The position numbers were made by a program, and so were the translations under genes. The notes beneath the pieces are model-generated. The model saw only the letters and a list, made by a program, of their open reading frames with translations, was not told where the DNA came from and did not search any database. Shown here piece by piece: positions 1 through 9,056 of a DNA stretch of 64,000 bases (position 1 is its first letter; the number at the start of each line of letters is the position of its first letter). Source of the DNA: Psychroflexus sediminis (lineage in GTDB: Bacteria > Bacteroidota > Bacteroidia > Flavobacteriales > Flavobacteriaceae); NCBI RefSeq assembly GCF_900099815.1, contig NZ_FNCW01000004.1:186001-250000 (forward strand), read 5' to 3'.

Positions 1-27
1 TAATTTCAAGCTTCCAACCCAACTGGA

Positions 28-1479
28 ATGAAAACATTTTTTAGATATACTTTTATTCTCATGTTGTGCCTTCTTTTGGGTATTATTATTTCTAACTTTT
101 TCGTCTCAAAAAAAATAAAAATACTTATTTCAGAAGAAACCGCTCTCTCCTACTCAAGTCTAAGCGTAAATATATTCACAGGAAATTTAACTTTAAAACA
201 AGTCAGATTTAATGAAGCCGGTCAGGAAATCAGGATTGAAAAAATCCGTCTCAACGCAGAAATTATTCCTTATATAACTGAAGGAAAAATCAGTATTGAA
301 AGCATCGAGACCAAAGGCTTGAATTTGAAAATTTATGCGGATTCAAGTTTAGAAAACAGAACATTTAAGAAAAGTATCCTTCTCAATATCGGAAGACTTC
401 ATTTAGAAGATTCAAAAATAACAGTTGAAAATGATGGTCAAACAAAGTTTGAAATAGCTCAACTCAATCTAAAAGCGGAGAATATCAAATGGCCCCTCGA
501 TAAAACTTATGAATGGCTTAGCAATGAAAGTTTAGAAATAGAGGCGAAAAATTTGAAATACAGCATAGATACTCTGCATGATTTCAAAACTGAATCTTTG
601 GATTTTTCAAACAAATCCCTCAGATTATCCGAGGTTTCGGTAGAGCCTAAATTTACCAAATCAGAATATATCCATCATATTCAAACCGAAAAGGATTGGA
701 TGAATTTGAAGTCTAAATTCTTAAAAATCTCCGGGATTGAGCTTCTTGAAAAAGAGGACTTGCTTTATGTTTTCTCCGATAAAATTCAGGTTGACACTAC
801 CGATTTTCATATTTACAGAGACAAAACCATTGCAGACGACACATCATATAAGCCCTTGTACAGTCAAGCCCTAAGAGATCTTGACTTTCAACTTAAGGTA
901 GATTCATTATTATTCTCTGAACTCGACCTTACCTATCAGGAATTAGTAGATCAACGAAAAAAACCCGGAGAAATCAAATTCAATTCCATTCATGGGCATA
1001 TTTCAAATATTCACAACTCCCTGAATGCAAAGCAACCAGATATAAAAGTTGCCGCTAAAGCAAAATTTTCTCAGAATTCTGAAATTTTATTTCATTTGAA
1101 TTTTGTCCCAGATCATGAGCAGTTTTATGTCTCTACCTATTTGGCCCAAATAGAAGATAATTCTATCAATAGTTTTTTTGGGCCTAATATGCAAATGGAA
1201 TTGGATGGTAAAATAAAAGAAATTAGAACGGCAATCTATGGTAATAATACGGAAATGAATGGAGAGTTCAGCATGGCTTATGATAAGTTGAAACTGGATA
1301 TTCTCAATAAAAATGGTTCTAAAAACAGCTTTGCAAGTTTACTGAGTAATGCTTTGATTAAAAATAAAAATGTCGATAAAACTCATACATTATCAGATAT
1401 TGAAAGAAATAACACAAAATCATTTTGGAATTATGTGATGATATTTCACTCCCAGGGTTTAAAAAATTCATTATTATAA
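28..1479 (+). CDS. AsmA-like membrane-anchored envelope protein
   Basis: A 483-residue protein with one N-terminal hydrophobic segment (about residues 6-27), which would anchor it in the inner membrane with the rest in the periplasm. After the anchor come beta-rich stretches of the kind found in AsmA/DUF748 proteins, including the early pattern in which a bilayer-proximal strand is followed by repeated short strands ending in charged residues. AsmA-like proteins are linked to lipid transport and outer-membrane assembly, but this assignment rests on overall pattern only. The start ATG lies 27 bases into the window, so the upstream control region is not visible. It converges with the stress protein downstream, with a one-base gap between the two stop codons. 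Function is uncertain. Confidence 0.6.
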   Translation: MKTFFRYTFILMLCLLLGIIISNFFVSKKIKILISEETALSYSSLSVNIFTGNLTLKQVRFNEAGQEIRIEKIRLNAEIIPYITEGKISIESIETKGLNLKIYADSSLENRTFKKSILLNIGRLHLEDSKITVENDGQTKFEIAQLNLKAENIKWPLDKTYEWLSNESLEIEAKNLKYSIDTLHDFKTESLDFSNKSLRLSEVSVEPKFTKSEYIHHIQTEKDWMNLKSKFLKISGIELLEKEDLLYVFSDKIQVDTTDFHIYRDKTIADDTSYKPLYSQALRDLDFQLKVDSLLFSELDLTYQELVDQRKKPGEIKFNSIHGHISNIHNSLNAKQPDIKVAAKAKFSQNSEILFHLNFVPDHEQFYVSTYLAQIEDNSINSFFGPNMQMELDGKIKEIRTAIYGNNTEMNGEFSMAYDKLKLDILNKNGSKNSFASLLSNALIKNKNVDKTHTLSDIERNNTKSFWNYVMIFHSQGLKNSLL

Positions 1480-1480
1480 T

Positions 1481-2317
1481 TTAAATCTTAAAGGTGATGA
1501 TTGGTTTTTTCATATGATTGATCACATCTTCTGCCAGACTACCGCTCATAAAGTGAGAAATTCCCTTTCTTCCATGAGTTCCTATTCCAACTAAATCAGC
1601 ACTCACCTTAAAGGCAAAATTCCGAATTCCTAGCTCAATAGTTGCGTCATTATAAATATGAAATTGGGAAGGATTGAACTCTATGTTTTTTGTAAAATCA
1701 TTAAAGAGTGTATCTAGCTCTGCTGTAGTCTTAAACTTGTGAGGCGTGTTGATATAAACGAGTTGAAGCTCAACTCCAAGAAGTTCTGAGAAATTCAAAG
1801 CCTCCCTGAAAGCTTTCCTGCTACTTGTAGAAAGATTGGAAACAAAGATAAAAGTATCTATTTTGAAAACAGGTAATTCTTCTTTAATCACTAAAACTGG
1901 TATCTGAGAAAAGCGAACCACTTTTTCTGTGTTGGAACCTATAAATATTTCCTGTAAGCCATCAGAACCATTGGAACCCATGACAATAAGATCACATTTA
2001 TGTTTTTTTGCTATTGAAATTATTCCGTCAAAAGCCTCATCAAACTCTACTGTTTCGTGAACTTTGATACCTTCCAAATAATATTTCATCTCATCAAAGG
2101 TCTCTGAAAATTTTTTATGAGCAAGTTTCATGAAAAATAAAGACTCGGGGAGGTCACCACCTACTCCCTCGTTCATTGGATCTATGAGTTGTAAAGGAAG
2201 ATCCAGCAAATGAACAAGAAAGATTTCACAATCATATCTTCTGGCAATTTGAGCAGCCACTTTCAATGCTTTATTGGCTTGCTGTGAAAAATCCGTAGGA
2301 ACAAGTATTCTTTTCAT
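1481..2317 (-). CDS. Universal stress protein, two tandem Usp domains
   Basis: The 278-residue protein begins MKRILVPTDFS, the typical first strand of a Usp domain, and contains two such domains (about 1-146 and 150-278). Both carry the nucleotide-binding pattern G-x2-G-x9-G-S: GSNGSDGLQEIFIGS near residue 115-130 and GTHGRKGISHFMSGS near the C-terminus. Both halves are therefore likely to bind ATP. Tandem Usp proteins of this size are common in Bacteroidota and are usually induced by starvation or oxygen stress. It is monocistronic and diverges from the rimP operon. The family call is secure; the physiological trigger is not visible. Confidence 0.92.
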   Translation of the reverse strand: MKRILVPTDFSQQANKALKVAAQIARRYDCEIFLVHLLDLPLQLIDPMNEGVGGDLPESLFFMKLAHKKFSETFDEMKYYLEGIKVHETVEFDEAFDGIISIAKKHKCDLIVMGSNGSDGLQEIFIGSNTEKVVRFSQIPVLVIKEELPVFKIDTFIFVSNLSTSSRKAFREALNFSELLGVELQLVYINTPHKFKTTAELDTLFNDFTKNIEFNPSQFHIYNDATIELGIRNFAFKVSADLVGIGTHGRKGISHFMSGSLAEDVINHMKKPIITFKI

Positions 2318-2397
2318 AATGAAAAATTTTTTAAACTTTATCCAAGTTACTTCAAATTATAAAAAAACAGGCTCTTTTATAACTGATAAATTATTAT

Positions 2398-2405
2398 TAC
2401 ATTTG
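2398..2405 (+). promoter_or_regulatory. Candidate -7 promoter element of rimP-nusA-infB
   Basis: TACATTTG matches the Bacteroidota -7 consensus TAnnTTTG about 55 bases before the rimP start. No convincing -33 element is seen. Confidence 0.4.
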
Positions 2406-2458
2406 CAAAGTTTTGAATATGAGGGGACAAATTAGTCCCCTCTTTTTATAAGTAAAGA

Positions 2459-2932
2459 ATGGCTTTAGAGAAAGAGCAGGTTATGACCTTGGTAACAGAA
2501 GGTTTAGAAGAAGATAAAGGTCTATTTCTCATCGATTTACAAATTACTGGAGGTAACAACATCAAGGTAATTATTGATGGTGACAGAGACTTATCCATTT
2601 CAGATTGTGTGAATATCAGCAGAGCTATAGAGCACAATCTGGATAGAGAAATTGAAGACTTCGCACTGGAAGTTGCTTCCTGTGGAGCTACAGAACCTTT
2701 AACCTATCCCAGACAATATCAAAAGAATGTAGGTCGGAAATTAGCTGTAGTCACTAAAGAAGAAAAAATTGAAGCGGATTTGGTTGGCGTTGAAAACGGT
2801 AAAATCCACCTGAAGTGGACAGCTAAAGAGCCAAAACCCGTTGGAAAAGGCAAGCATAAAGTACAAAAGGAAAAAAAAATAGCTTTCGAGGATATCGAGA
2901 AAGCTCAAGTTATAATAAATTTTAACAAATAA
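2459..2932 (+). CDS. rimP: Ribosome maturation factor RimP
   Basis: A 157-residue cytoplasmic protein needed for maturation of the 30S subunit. The N-terminal domain contains a VIIDGDRDLSISDCVNISR-type strand and helix followed by the conserved ALEVASCGATEPL segment, which corresponds to the EVSSPG..RPL motif of RimP. The C-terminal SH3-like domain follows from about residue 90. Its start is 7 bases before nusA would require for coupling: rimP ends at 2932 and nusA starts at 2940. The order rimP-nusA-infB is the near-universal bacterial arrangement and confirms the identity of all three genes. Confidence 0.96.
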   Translation: MALEKEQVMTLVTEGLEEDKGLFLIDLQITGGNNIKVIIDGDRDLSISDCVNISRAIEHNLDREIEDFALEVASCGATEPLTYPRQYQKNVGRKLAVVTKEEKIEADLVGVENGKIHLKWTAKEPKPVGKGKHKVQKEKKIAFEDIEKAQVIINFNK

Positions 2933-2939
2933 AGATATT

Positions 2940-4175
2940 ATGGAAAATATCGATTTGATCAACTCATTTTCAGAATTCAAAGACGACAAATTAATTGATC
3001 GAGTAACTTTAATGGCCATTCTTGAAGACGTTTTCAGAAACGCTTTGAAGAAGAAATTTGGACAAGACGACAATTTTGATATCATCATCAACCCGGACAA
3101 GGGGGATTTAGAAATCTGGAGAAACAGAATTGTTGTAAACGATGGAGAAGTTGAGGACGAGAATAAGGAGATTTCACTTTCAGATGCCAGAAAAATTGAA
3201 CCCGATTTTGAAGTCGGTGAGGATGTTTCTGAAGAAGTAAAGCTTTTTCAATTGGGTCGAAGAGCCATTTTAGCTTTAAGACAAAATTTGATTTCAAAAA
3301 TTCACGAACACGACAGTACCAATACCTTTAAATATTTTCAAGATTTAATTGGAGAAATATATACCGCAGAGGTTCATCACGTCAGACACAACGTAGTGAT
3401 CTTGTTAGATGATGACGGCAATGAGCTTATCATTCCCAAGGAACATCAAATCCCAGCTGACTTCTACAGAAAAGGAGACAGTATAAGAGGTGTTATCGAT
3501 AAAGTAGAATTAAAAGGTAATAAACCTGTCATTATACTATCGAGAACATCCCCTGTTTTCCTGGAAAAGCTATTTGAGCAAGAAATTCCTGAAGTCTTTG
3601 ATGGATTAATCACTGTTAAAAATGCAGTAAGAATCCCGGGAGAGAAAGCCAAAGTCGCCGTAGATACCTACGATGACAGGATAGATCCCGTAGGCGCCTG
3701 TGTAGGGATGAAAGGTTCACGTATTCACAGCATTGTAAGAGAGCTTGGGAATGAAAATATTGATGTCATCAATTATACAAACAATCCCCAACTATACATT
3801 CAGCGTGCATTAAGCCCGGCAAAAATTGTAAATATTAAGCTGGACGAAGAAAAGAAATATGCTGAAGTCACTTTAAAACCTGAAGAGGTTTCTAAAGCCA
3901 TTGGACGAGGAGGACATAACATCAGATTAGCCGGTCAGCTGACTGGTTTCAATATCGAAGTCTTTAGAGATGGTATTGAGGAGGAAGATGTAGAATTAAC
4001 AGAATTCAAAGATGAGATCGAAGACTGGGTCATCAAGGAATTTAGCAGAATAGGATTGGATACTGCCAAAAGTATCTTAGAATTAGACGTAAGCGATCTC
4101 GTGAGAAGAACCGATTTGGAAGAAGAAACGGTTCAGAACGTGATCAAAATTTTGAAAGAAGAGTTTGAAGAATAG
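2940..4175 (+). CDS. nusA: Transcription termination/antitermination factor NusA
   Basis: A 411-residue RNA polymerase-associated factor that modulates pausing, termination and antitermination. Visible domains in order are the N-terminal RNAP-binding domain (about 1-125), an S1 RNA-binding domain (about 130-205), and two KH domains (about 230-350). The KH region includes VGACVGMKGSRIHSIVREL and the second KH signature AIGRGGHNIRLAGQLTG. The C-terminus is a short helical segment; the two acidic repeats of E. coli NusA are absent, which is normal outside gammaproteobacteria. It is co-transcribed with rimP and infB. Confidence 0.97.
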   Translation: MENIDLINSFSEFKDDKLIDRVTLMAILEDVFRNALKKKFGQDDNFDIIINPDKGDLEIWRNRIVVNDGEVEDENKEISLSDARKIEPDFEVGEDVSEEVKLFQLGRRAILALRQNLISKIHEHDSTNTFKYFQDLIGEIYTAEVHHVRHNVVILLDDDGNELIIPKEHQIPADFYRKGDSIRGVIDKVELKGNKPVIILSRTSPVFLEKLFEQEIPEVFDGLITVKNAVRIPGEKAKVAVDTYDDRIDPVGACVGMKGSRIHSIVRELGNENIDVINYTNNPQLYIQRALSPAKIVNIKLDEEKKYAEVTLKPEEVSKAIGRGGHNIRLAGQLTGFNIEVFRDGIEEEDVELTEFKDEIEDWVIKEFSRIGLDTAKSILELDVSDLVRRTDLEEETVQNVIKILKEEFEE

Positions 4176-4230
4176 ATTATTTAAACTCATCTTTGTAACA
4201 TTATATAAGAGGTAATATTAGAGGCAATTT

Positions 4231-7017
4231 ATGGCTGAATCAAAACAAACAAGATTAAATAAAGTACTGAGAGAATTTAACATTTCACTGGATCGTGCCG
4301 TGGAATACTTGAATACTCAAGGTTACGAGATTGAAGCAAGACCTACAACTAAAATTTCTTCGGAAGTTTACGAGGTTTTATCAGATAAATTTGAAACTGA
4401 TAAAAGCAAGAAAGTAGCTTCCAAAGAAGTCAGTGAAGAGCGAAAAAAGGAGAAAGAGGAGTTGCGCCTTGCCAGGGAGCAGGAACTTGACAAGAAAAAA
4501 GAAGACGAAGCCAGAAGAGAGCGAGAAGCCGAAGAGAATAAGAAAAAGGCTCAGGAAGCTGCCAAAGCCAAGGCTAAGGAAGAAGAAGAAAAAGCTAAGG
4601 CTGAAGAATCTAAGAAAGCTGCCCAGCAGAAAGAAGAAACTATTAGGTCTAAGTCCAAAATTTCCGGCTTGAAGCAAGTGGGGAAAATTGAACTTGAAGA
4701 TGCGAGGAAAAACAAACCCACAAGCAAAAAAGCATCCGAAGAACCTGAAAAGTCTTTTAAACCCGTTGCACCAACTACCTCTAAAGAAACTTCCAAAAAG
4801 GCTGAAGAAAAACCTCAGACCGAAAAGGAAGAAGAAAAAACTGCTGAAGAAGCTAAACACCAGACGCAGTATACTAAACTATCTGGCCCAAATTTCACCG
4901 GTGAAAAGATTGATTTAAATCAGTTCAAAAAAACACCGACCAAGAAGGAAAAGGAAAAAGAGAAAGAAAAAGAAGCGGCTTCCAAACGAAGAAAACGCAA
5001 ACGTATTTCTAAAACCAATACGTCTCCGGGGGCGAACAAACCTGGTTTCAAAAAAGGGGCTGCAAAGCCTTCTTCCAGAAGAGGGGCTAAAGCTGCTCCA
5101 AAAGAAGAGCCAACTCCTGAAGAAGTCCAAAAACAAGTAAGAGAAACCTTAGAGAAACTTCAGGGCAGATCTTCTGGTAAGAAAGGCGCAAAATATAGAC
5201 GAGACAAAAGAGACCAGCATAAACAGCGTTCTCAGGACGATCTCGATCAGCAAGAAAAAGAAAGCAAAGTCCTTAAGGTTACAGAATTTGTAAGTGTCAA
5301 TGAAATTGCCACCATGATGGATGTACCTGTGACTAAAATCATATCAGCCTGTATGTCGCTTGGCATGATGGTGACGATGAACCAGCGATTGGATGCGGAA
5401 ACCTTGAGTGTGGTTGCTGAAGAATTTGGTTTTGAAGTGGAATTCGTCAGTGCAGAAGTTGAAGATACCACAGAAGTCATCGAAGAAAATCCTGAAGATC
5501 TTAAACCAAGAGCTCCGATTGTAACCGTCATGGGACACGTAGATCATGGTAAAACCTCTTTACTGGATTACATACGAGAAGAAAACGTCATCGCCGGTGA
5601 ATCTGGTGGAATCACCCAGCACATCGGTGCTTATAGTGTAAAAATAGGAACTGGTGAAACCATCTCCTTCCTGGATACACCTGGTCACGAAGCCTTTACG
5701 GCGATGAGAGCAAGGGGTGCACAGGTTACCGATATTGCTATTATTGTGATTGCGGCAGACGATGATGTCATGCCACAAACCAAAGAGGCTATTTCTCACG
5801 CTCAGGCTGCAGGTGTACCTATCGTTTTTGCTATAAACAAAGTAGATTTACCTACTGCCAATGTAGATAAAATCAAAGAATCTTTAGCCAACATGAATCT
5901 TCTGGTCGAAGACTGGGGTGGTAAGGTTCAGTCTCAGGAAATTTCAGCAAAACTTGGAACGGGAGTTCCCGAATTACTAGAAAAAGTATTACTTGAAGCA
6001 GAACTACTCGACCTTAAGGCAAATCCAGACCGACTTGCAAAAGGTAGTGTAGTAGAAGCCTTCTTAGATAAAGGAAGAGGTTACGTTTCTACAATTTTGG
6101 TACAAAAAGGTACCTTAAAAATAGGTGATTATGTCTTGGCTGGAACCACAAGTGGTAAGATCAAAGCCATGCAGGATGAGCGAGGCAACAAAGTAAAAGA
6201 AGCAGGTCCTTCGACACCGGTTTCTATACTTGGACTTGACGGCGCACCTCAGGCTGGTGATACCTTCCAGGTGATGCAGGACGAACGTGAAGCAAAAGAT
6301 ATAGCTTCCAAGAGAAATCAACTTCAAAGAGAACAAAGTGTGCGAACTCAAAAGCATATCACGCTTGATGAAATTGGTAGACGTATCGCTCTTGGAGACT
6401 TTAAAGAATTGAACATAATCCTGAAAGCAGATGTGGATGGTTCTGTAGAAGCCTTAACCGACAGTTTACAGAAACTTTCTACCGAAGAAATTCAGGTGAA
6501 TATTATACACAGAGGTGTAGGTGCCATCACAGAAAGTGATGTACTTCTGGCCTCAGCTTCTGAAGCTGTCATTATCGGATTTAACGTAAGGCCTGCAGGA
6601 AATGCAAGAACACTAGCCGATAACGAAGAAATTGATATCAGAATGTACTCTATCATCTACGATGCCATCAACGACATCAAAGATGCGATGGAAGGTATGC
6701 TCTCTCCGGAATTAAGAGAAGAGATTACAGGTACGGCAGAAATCAGAGAGACCTTCAAAATTTCAAAAATTGGAACTATCGCGGGTTGTATGGTATTGAC
6801 AGGTAAAATTTACAGAAACTCTGGAATCAGACTGATCCGAGATGGTATCGTCATTCATACAGGAACACTAACTTCTCTAAAACGTTTCAAAGACGATGTG
6901 AAGGAAGTTTCCAAAGGATATGACTGTGGTATGCAGTTGAAAAACTACAACGACATCCAGGAAGGAGATATTCTCGAAGCTTTCCAGGAAGTGGAAGTGA
7001 AAAAGAAATTGAAATAA
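4231..7017 (+). CDS. infB: Translation initiation factor IF-2
   Basis: A 928-residue GTPase that delivers initiator tRNA to the 30S subunit. An IF2-N-type domain sits at the very N-terminus (about 1-55), followed by a roughly 300-residue low-complexity Lys/Glu/Ala-rich linker and a second IF2-N domain near 350-400. The G domain then carries the P-loop GHVDHGKT at 435-442, DTPGH at 482-486 and NKVD at 536-539. Domains II to IV extend to the end. The long charged linker produces several spurious reading frames on both strands. A strong terminator follows directly. Confidence 0.98.
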   Translation: MAESKQTRLNKVLREFNISLDRAVEYLNTQGYEIEARPTTKISSEVYEVLSDKFETDKSKKVASKEVSEERKKEKEELRLAREQELDKKKEDEARREREAEENKKKAQEAAKAKAKEEEEKAKAEESKKAAQQKEETIRSKSKISGLKQVGKIELEDARKNKPTSKKASEEPEKSFKPVAPTTSKETSKKAEEKPQTEKEEEKTAEEAKHQTQYTKLSGPNFTGEKIDLNQFKKTPTKKEKEKEKEKEAASKRRKRKRISKTNTSPGANKPGFKKGAAKPSSRRGAKAAPKEEPTPEEVQKQVRETLEKLQGRSSGKKGAKYRRDKRDQHKQRSQDDLDQQEKESKVLKVTEFVSVNEIATMMDVPVTKIISACMSLGMMVTMNQRLDAETLSVVAEEFGFEVEFVSAEVEDTTEVIEENPEDLKPRAPIVTVMGHVDHGKTSLLDYIREENVIAGESGGITQHIGAYSVKIGTGETISFLDTPGHEAFTAMRARGAQVTDIAIIVIAADDDVMPQTKEAISHAQAAGVPIVFAINKVDLPTANVDKIKESLANMNLLVEDWGGKVQSQEISAKLGTGVPELLEKVLLEAELLDLKANPDRLAKGSVVEAFLDKGRGYVSTILVQKGTLKIGDYVLAGTTSGKIKAMQDERGNKVKEAGPSTPVSILGLDGAPQAGDTFQVMQDEREAKDIASKRNQLQREQSVRTQKHITLDEIGRRIALGDFKELNIILKADVDGSVEALTDSLQKLSTEEIQVNIIHRGVGAITESDVLLASASEAVIIGFNVRPAGNARTLADNEEIDIRMYSIIYDAINDIKDAMEGMLSPELREEITGTAEIRETFKISKIGTIAGCMVLTGKIYRNSGIRLIRDGIVIHTGTLTSLKRFKDDVKEVSKGYDCGMQLKNYNDIQEGDILEAFQEVEVKKKLK

Positions 7018-7037
7018 ATTATTTATTTATATGATTT

Positions 7038-7069
7038 AAAAGCTCCACAAGACATTGTGGAGCTTTTTT
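7038..7069 (+). terminator. Rho-independent terminator of rimP-nusA-infB
   Basis: A 13-bp perfect stem (arms at 7038-7050 and 7055-7067) with a four-base loop, followed by T residues, lies 21 bases after the infB stop codon. Confidence 0.9.
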
Positions 7070-7266
7070 GATTTTGGATAAACCTTGTGTTAAAAAAGTC
7101 TGATCCGGTTTTCTAAAGCAGTTTTAATGTTCATCTTTTATTTGACTAATCTTGGATTATGGAGATGGATTCAGGTTTAAGATAAGGTTAAGTAACTGCA
7201 GATAACTTACAAATAGACACCTTACCAGGTTTGACTTATATATCTTCGTTTTAAAATAGTAACTCA

Positions 7267-8298
7267 ATGAATTCAAACTTTAGAAACAGAAGAACACAAC
7301 AAAACAGGACACCAAAACTTAAATTTCTAGTAGCACTTTGTTTTATAGCGCTCTTACACAGCTGTAAATCTTCCCAGGATATTAGCAGCAATGAATCTAC
7401 AGCGGATCCTCAGGTTGTACCAGCAGATTATCAGTATCCAGAGGACGAAACTTTCAAAGTATTATCCTGGAACGTGGAACATTTTGTAGATGCTTACGAC
7501 GATCCTTATATTGATGCCTCCCGGGAGAATGATCCCACTCCTGAAATGGAAAATAAGCTAGCCTATTTGGCTGAAGCCCTGAAAAATGCTGACGCTGATA
7601 TTATCGTACTACAGGAGTTTGAAAGCACAAAGTTTTTGCGAGAAATAGCCAAGGATCATTTGACGGGGATGGGGTATGAATTTTTCGCCAGTGCTCCCAG
7701 TGATGGCTGGTATATGAATGTCGTTTTGATGAGTAAATTCCCCCTGGGCATTCTTTACGCTTATGGAAATGTAACCACACCGGTAGTTGACTACAAGAAT
7801 GATGAAGGGCTTTCTGAAACACAGAATAATTTGAACACGAGAATGTGGTCTATTGAGGTTTTTCCATCCAAAGATTATGACTTTATACTGACAGGTCTTC
7901 ACCTTAAAGCCGGACGCGGTGAACGCAACGAATCCATGAGACTGGGACAGATCAATTTCCTAAAAGACCAGTTTTCACGCTTTGTGGACAGGAATGCTTC
8001 ACAAGACCTGCTGATTGCAGGAGATTTGAACAGCACTCTGGGAAGTCAAGAAATAAAAACTCTAAAAAGAGGTAATACCGAAGGCAATAGTTTCTTCGAT
8101 CCCCTTCCTGAAGAAGTCCTTACCCATCCTTCAGATCAACCTTCCCGAAGACTGGACTACATACTCTTTAACGGGAATATGCAAGACGAATATATACCAG
8201 GAACAGCTAAAGTACCTGAATTATTAGAAGATGAGAAAATGCAGGCAGTAAGCGATCATTTACCTATCGTCATTCAATTCAAAAAAAGTAATCGATAA
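7267..8298 (+). CDS. Endonuclease/exonuclease/phosphatase family lipoprotein
   Basis: A 343-residue secreted protein. Residues about 19-35 are hydrophobic and end LLHSCKSS, a slightly atypical lipobox, so it is probably lipid-anchored in the periplasm or outer membrane. The DNase I/EEP fold is shown by LSWNVEHF, the catalytic Glu in IIVLQEFES, the HLKAGRGERNE segment, the GDLNS motif and a C-terminal SDHLPI with the general-base His. These residues form the metal-dependent phosphodiesterase centre, so the enzyme should be active. The substrate could be nucleic acid, phospholipid or another phosphoester; the sequence does not decide. It is monocistronic. Confidence 0.85.
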   Translation: MNSNFRNRRTQQNRTPKLKFLVALCFIALLHSCKSSQDISSNESTADPQVVPADYQYPEDETFKVLSWNVEHFVDAYDDPYIDASRENDPTPEMENKLAYLAEALKNADADIIVLQEFESTKFLREIAKDHLTGMGYEFFASAPSDGWYMNVVLMSKFPLGILYAYGNVTTPVVDYKNDEGLSETQNNLNTRMWSIEVFPSKDYDFILTGLHLKAGRGERNESMRLGQINFLKDQFSRFVDRNASQDLLIAGDLNSTLGSQEIKTLKRGNTEGNSFFDPLPEEVLTHPSDQPSRRLDYILFNGNMQDEYIPGTAKVPELLEDEKMQAVSDHLPIVIQFKKSNR

Positions 8299-8640
8299 TA
8301 TAACCAAGTAAGAAATCGGATTCATACCCAAAAGAAATTTTTTTTATCAGCTTTCAGCTCCATAAAAAAGCAAAGGGCTGTTTAAATCTAAACCGTCTTA
8401 ATTCTTTTGAAGCATAATTTCAGCTAGACAAATCTTGTTTCGGGTTAAATTTTGAAACTATGGGTAACAAGAAATTGTGGTTTTTTTCGACTTGAATCAA
8501 AAGTGGAATACCTTTTGTAAATAGATTGAGAAGAAATTTTTAAAAAATAGCCTGCCAGGTCTCTTTTAGCATTATTTCAAAAGCAACAGGAGATCTGGAA
8601 GCATCTGGATTCAATCACAATGGCTTTCCTTCAAAAACAA
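8299..8640. other. Gene-free interval before the tRNA repeat
   Basis: About 340 bases of A+T-rich sequence with no supported reading frame. I see no strong terminator or promoter here. It borders the first copy of the tRNA-derived direct repeat. Confidence 0.5.
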
Positions 8641-8697
8641 AAAAACCGACTTCAATTAAGAAATCGGTTTTCGAATAAAGTTGGCCTACTAGGGCTC
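8641..8697. repeat. Partial copy of tRNA-Gln 3' end plus terminator
   Basis: A 57-base direct repeat of 8767-8823, with a period of 126 bases. The last 17 bases (8681-8697) duplicate the 3' end of tRNA-Gln and the rest duplicates the downstream terminator hairpin. The remainder of the tRNA is missing from this copy. Confidence 0.9.
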
Positions 8698-8704
8698 ACT
8701 TCGA

Positions 8705-8722
8705 TCCCGATATTCATCGGGA
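8705..8722. repeat. Short palindrome between the two tRNA-derived repeats
   Basis: TCCCGAT and ATCGGGA form a 7-bp stem around a short loop. It lies inside the spacer that separates the duplicated tRNA ends. Confidence 0.5.
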
Positions 8723-8761
8723 CTCAGCATAAACTTCTCGCCCATGAAAGTTATATCGAGA

Positions 8762-8796
8762 AAGAAAAAAACCGACTTCAATTAAGAAATCGGTTT
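8762..8796 (-). terminator. Terminator of tRNA-Gln
   Basis: On the minus strand an AAACCGA/TCGGTTT stem, with an inner CTT/AAG pairing, is followed by a run of T just downstream of the tRNA. The same hairpin is present in the truncated upstream repeat. Confidence 0.75.
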
Positions 8797-8806
8797 TCGA
8801 ATAAAG

Positions 8807-8879
8807 TTGGCCTACTAGGGCTCGAACCTAGACTCTTCTGGACCAAAACCAGATGTGTTGCCAGTTACACCATAGGCCA
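8807..8879 (-). tRNA. tRNA-Gln (anticodon TTG)
   Basis: On the minus strand TGGCCTA at the 5' end pairs with TAGGCCA at the 3' end (7-bp acceptor stem), with discriminator A at 8807. The anticodon arm is TCTGG-TTTTGGT-CCAGA, which places TTG at positions 34-36 and decodes CAA. The T arm contains GGTTCGAGCCC. CCA is not encoded. A match to TAnnTTTG at 8895-8902 lies just upstream and a terminator lies downstream. Confidence 0.95.
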
Positions 8880-8894
8880 ATAATTATTGGAGTG

Positions 8895-8902
8895 CAAATA
8901 TA
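8895..8902 (-). promoter_or_regulatory. Candidate -7 element for tRNA-Gln
   Basis: On the minus strand TATATTTG is an exact TAnnTTTG match about 16 bases before the mature tRNA 5' end. Confidence 0.5.
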
Positions 8903-9056
8903 AAACTTACTTTTATATGACCAAGCTCTTTTTTAAAATTATTCTTGAAAAAAATAAGTTTGACTTAAAACCTTATTTCAAGTCGTAAATAATAATCAAA
9001 ATCAAGCGTTTATAAGATTTCTTAATTGTTTATTTTCGTCCAAAATTTTTATTTCA

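Noticed and set aside
4381-5136. Several open frames on both strands inside infB
   Set aside because: They are shadows of the low-complexity Lys/Glu/Ala-rich linker of IF-2; translations are repetitive in composition and lack any domain.
8620-8883. An 87-codon open frame running through the tRNA-Gln region
   Set aside because: It translates the direct repeat and the antisense of the tRNA gene, with internal repetition caused only by the duplication. It is a well-known artefact of tRNA loci.
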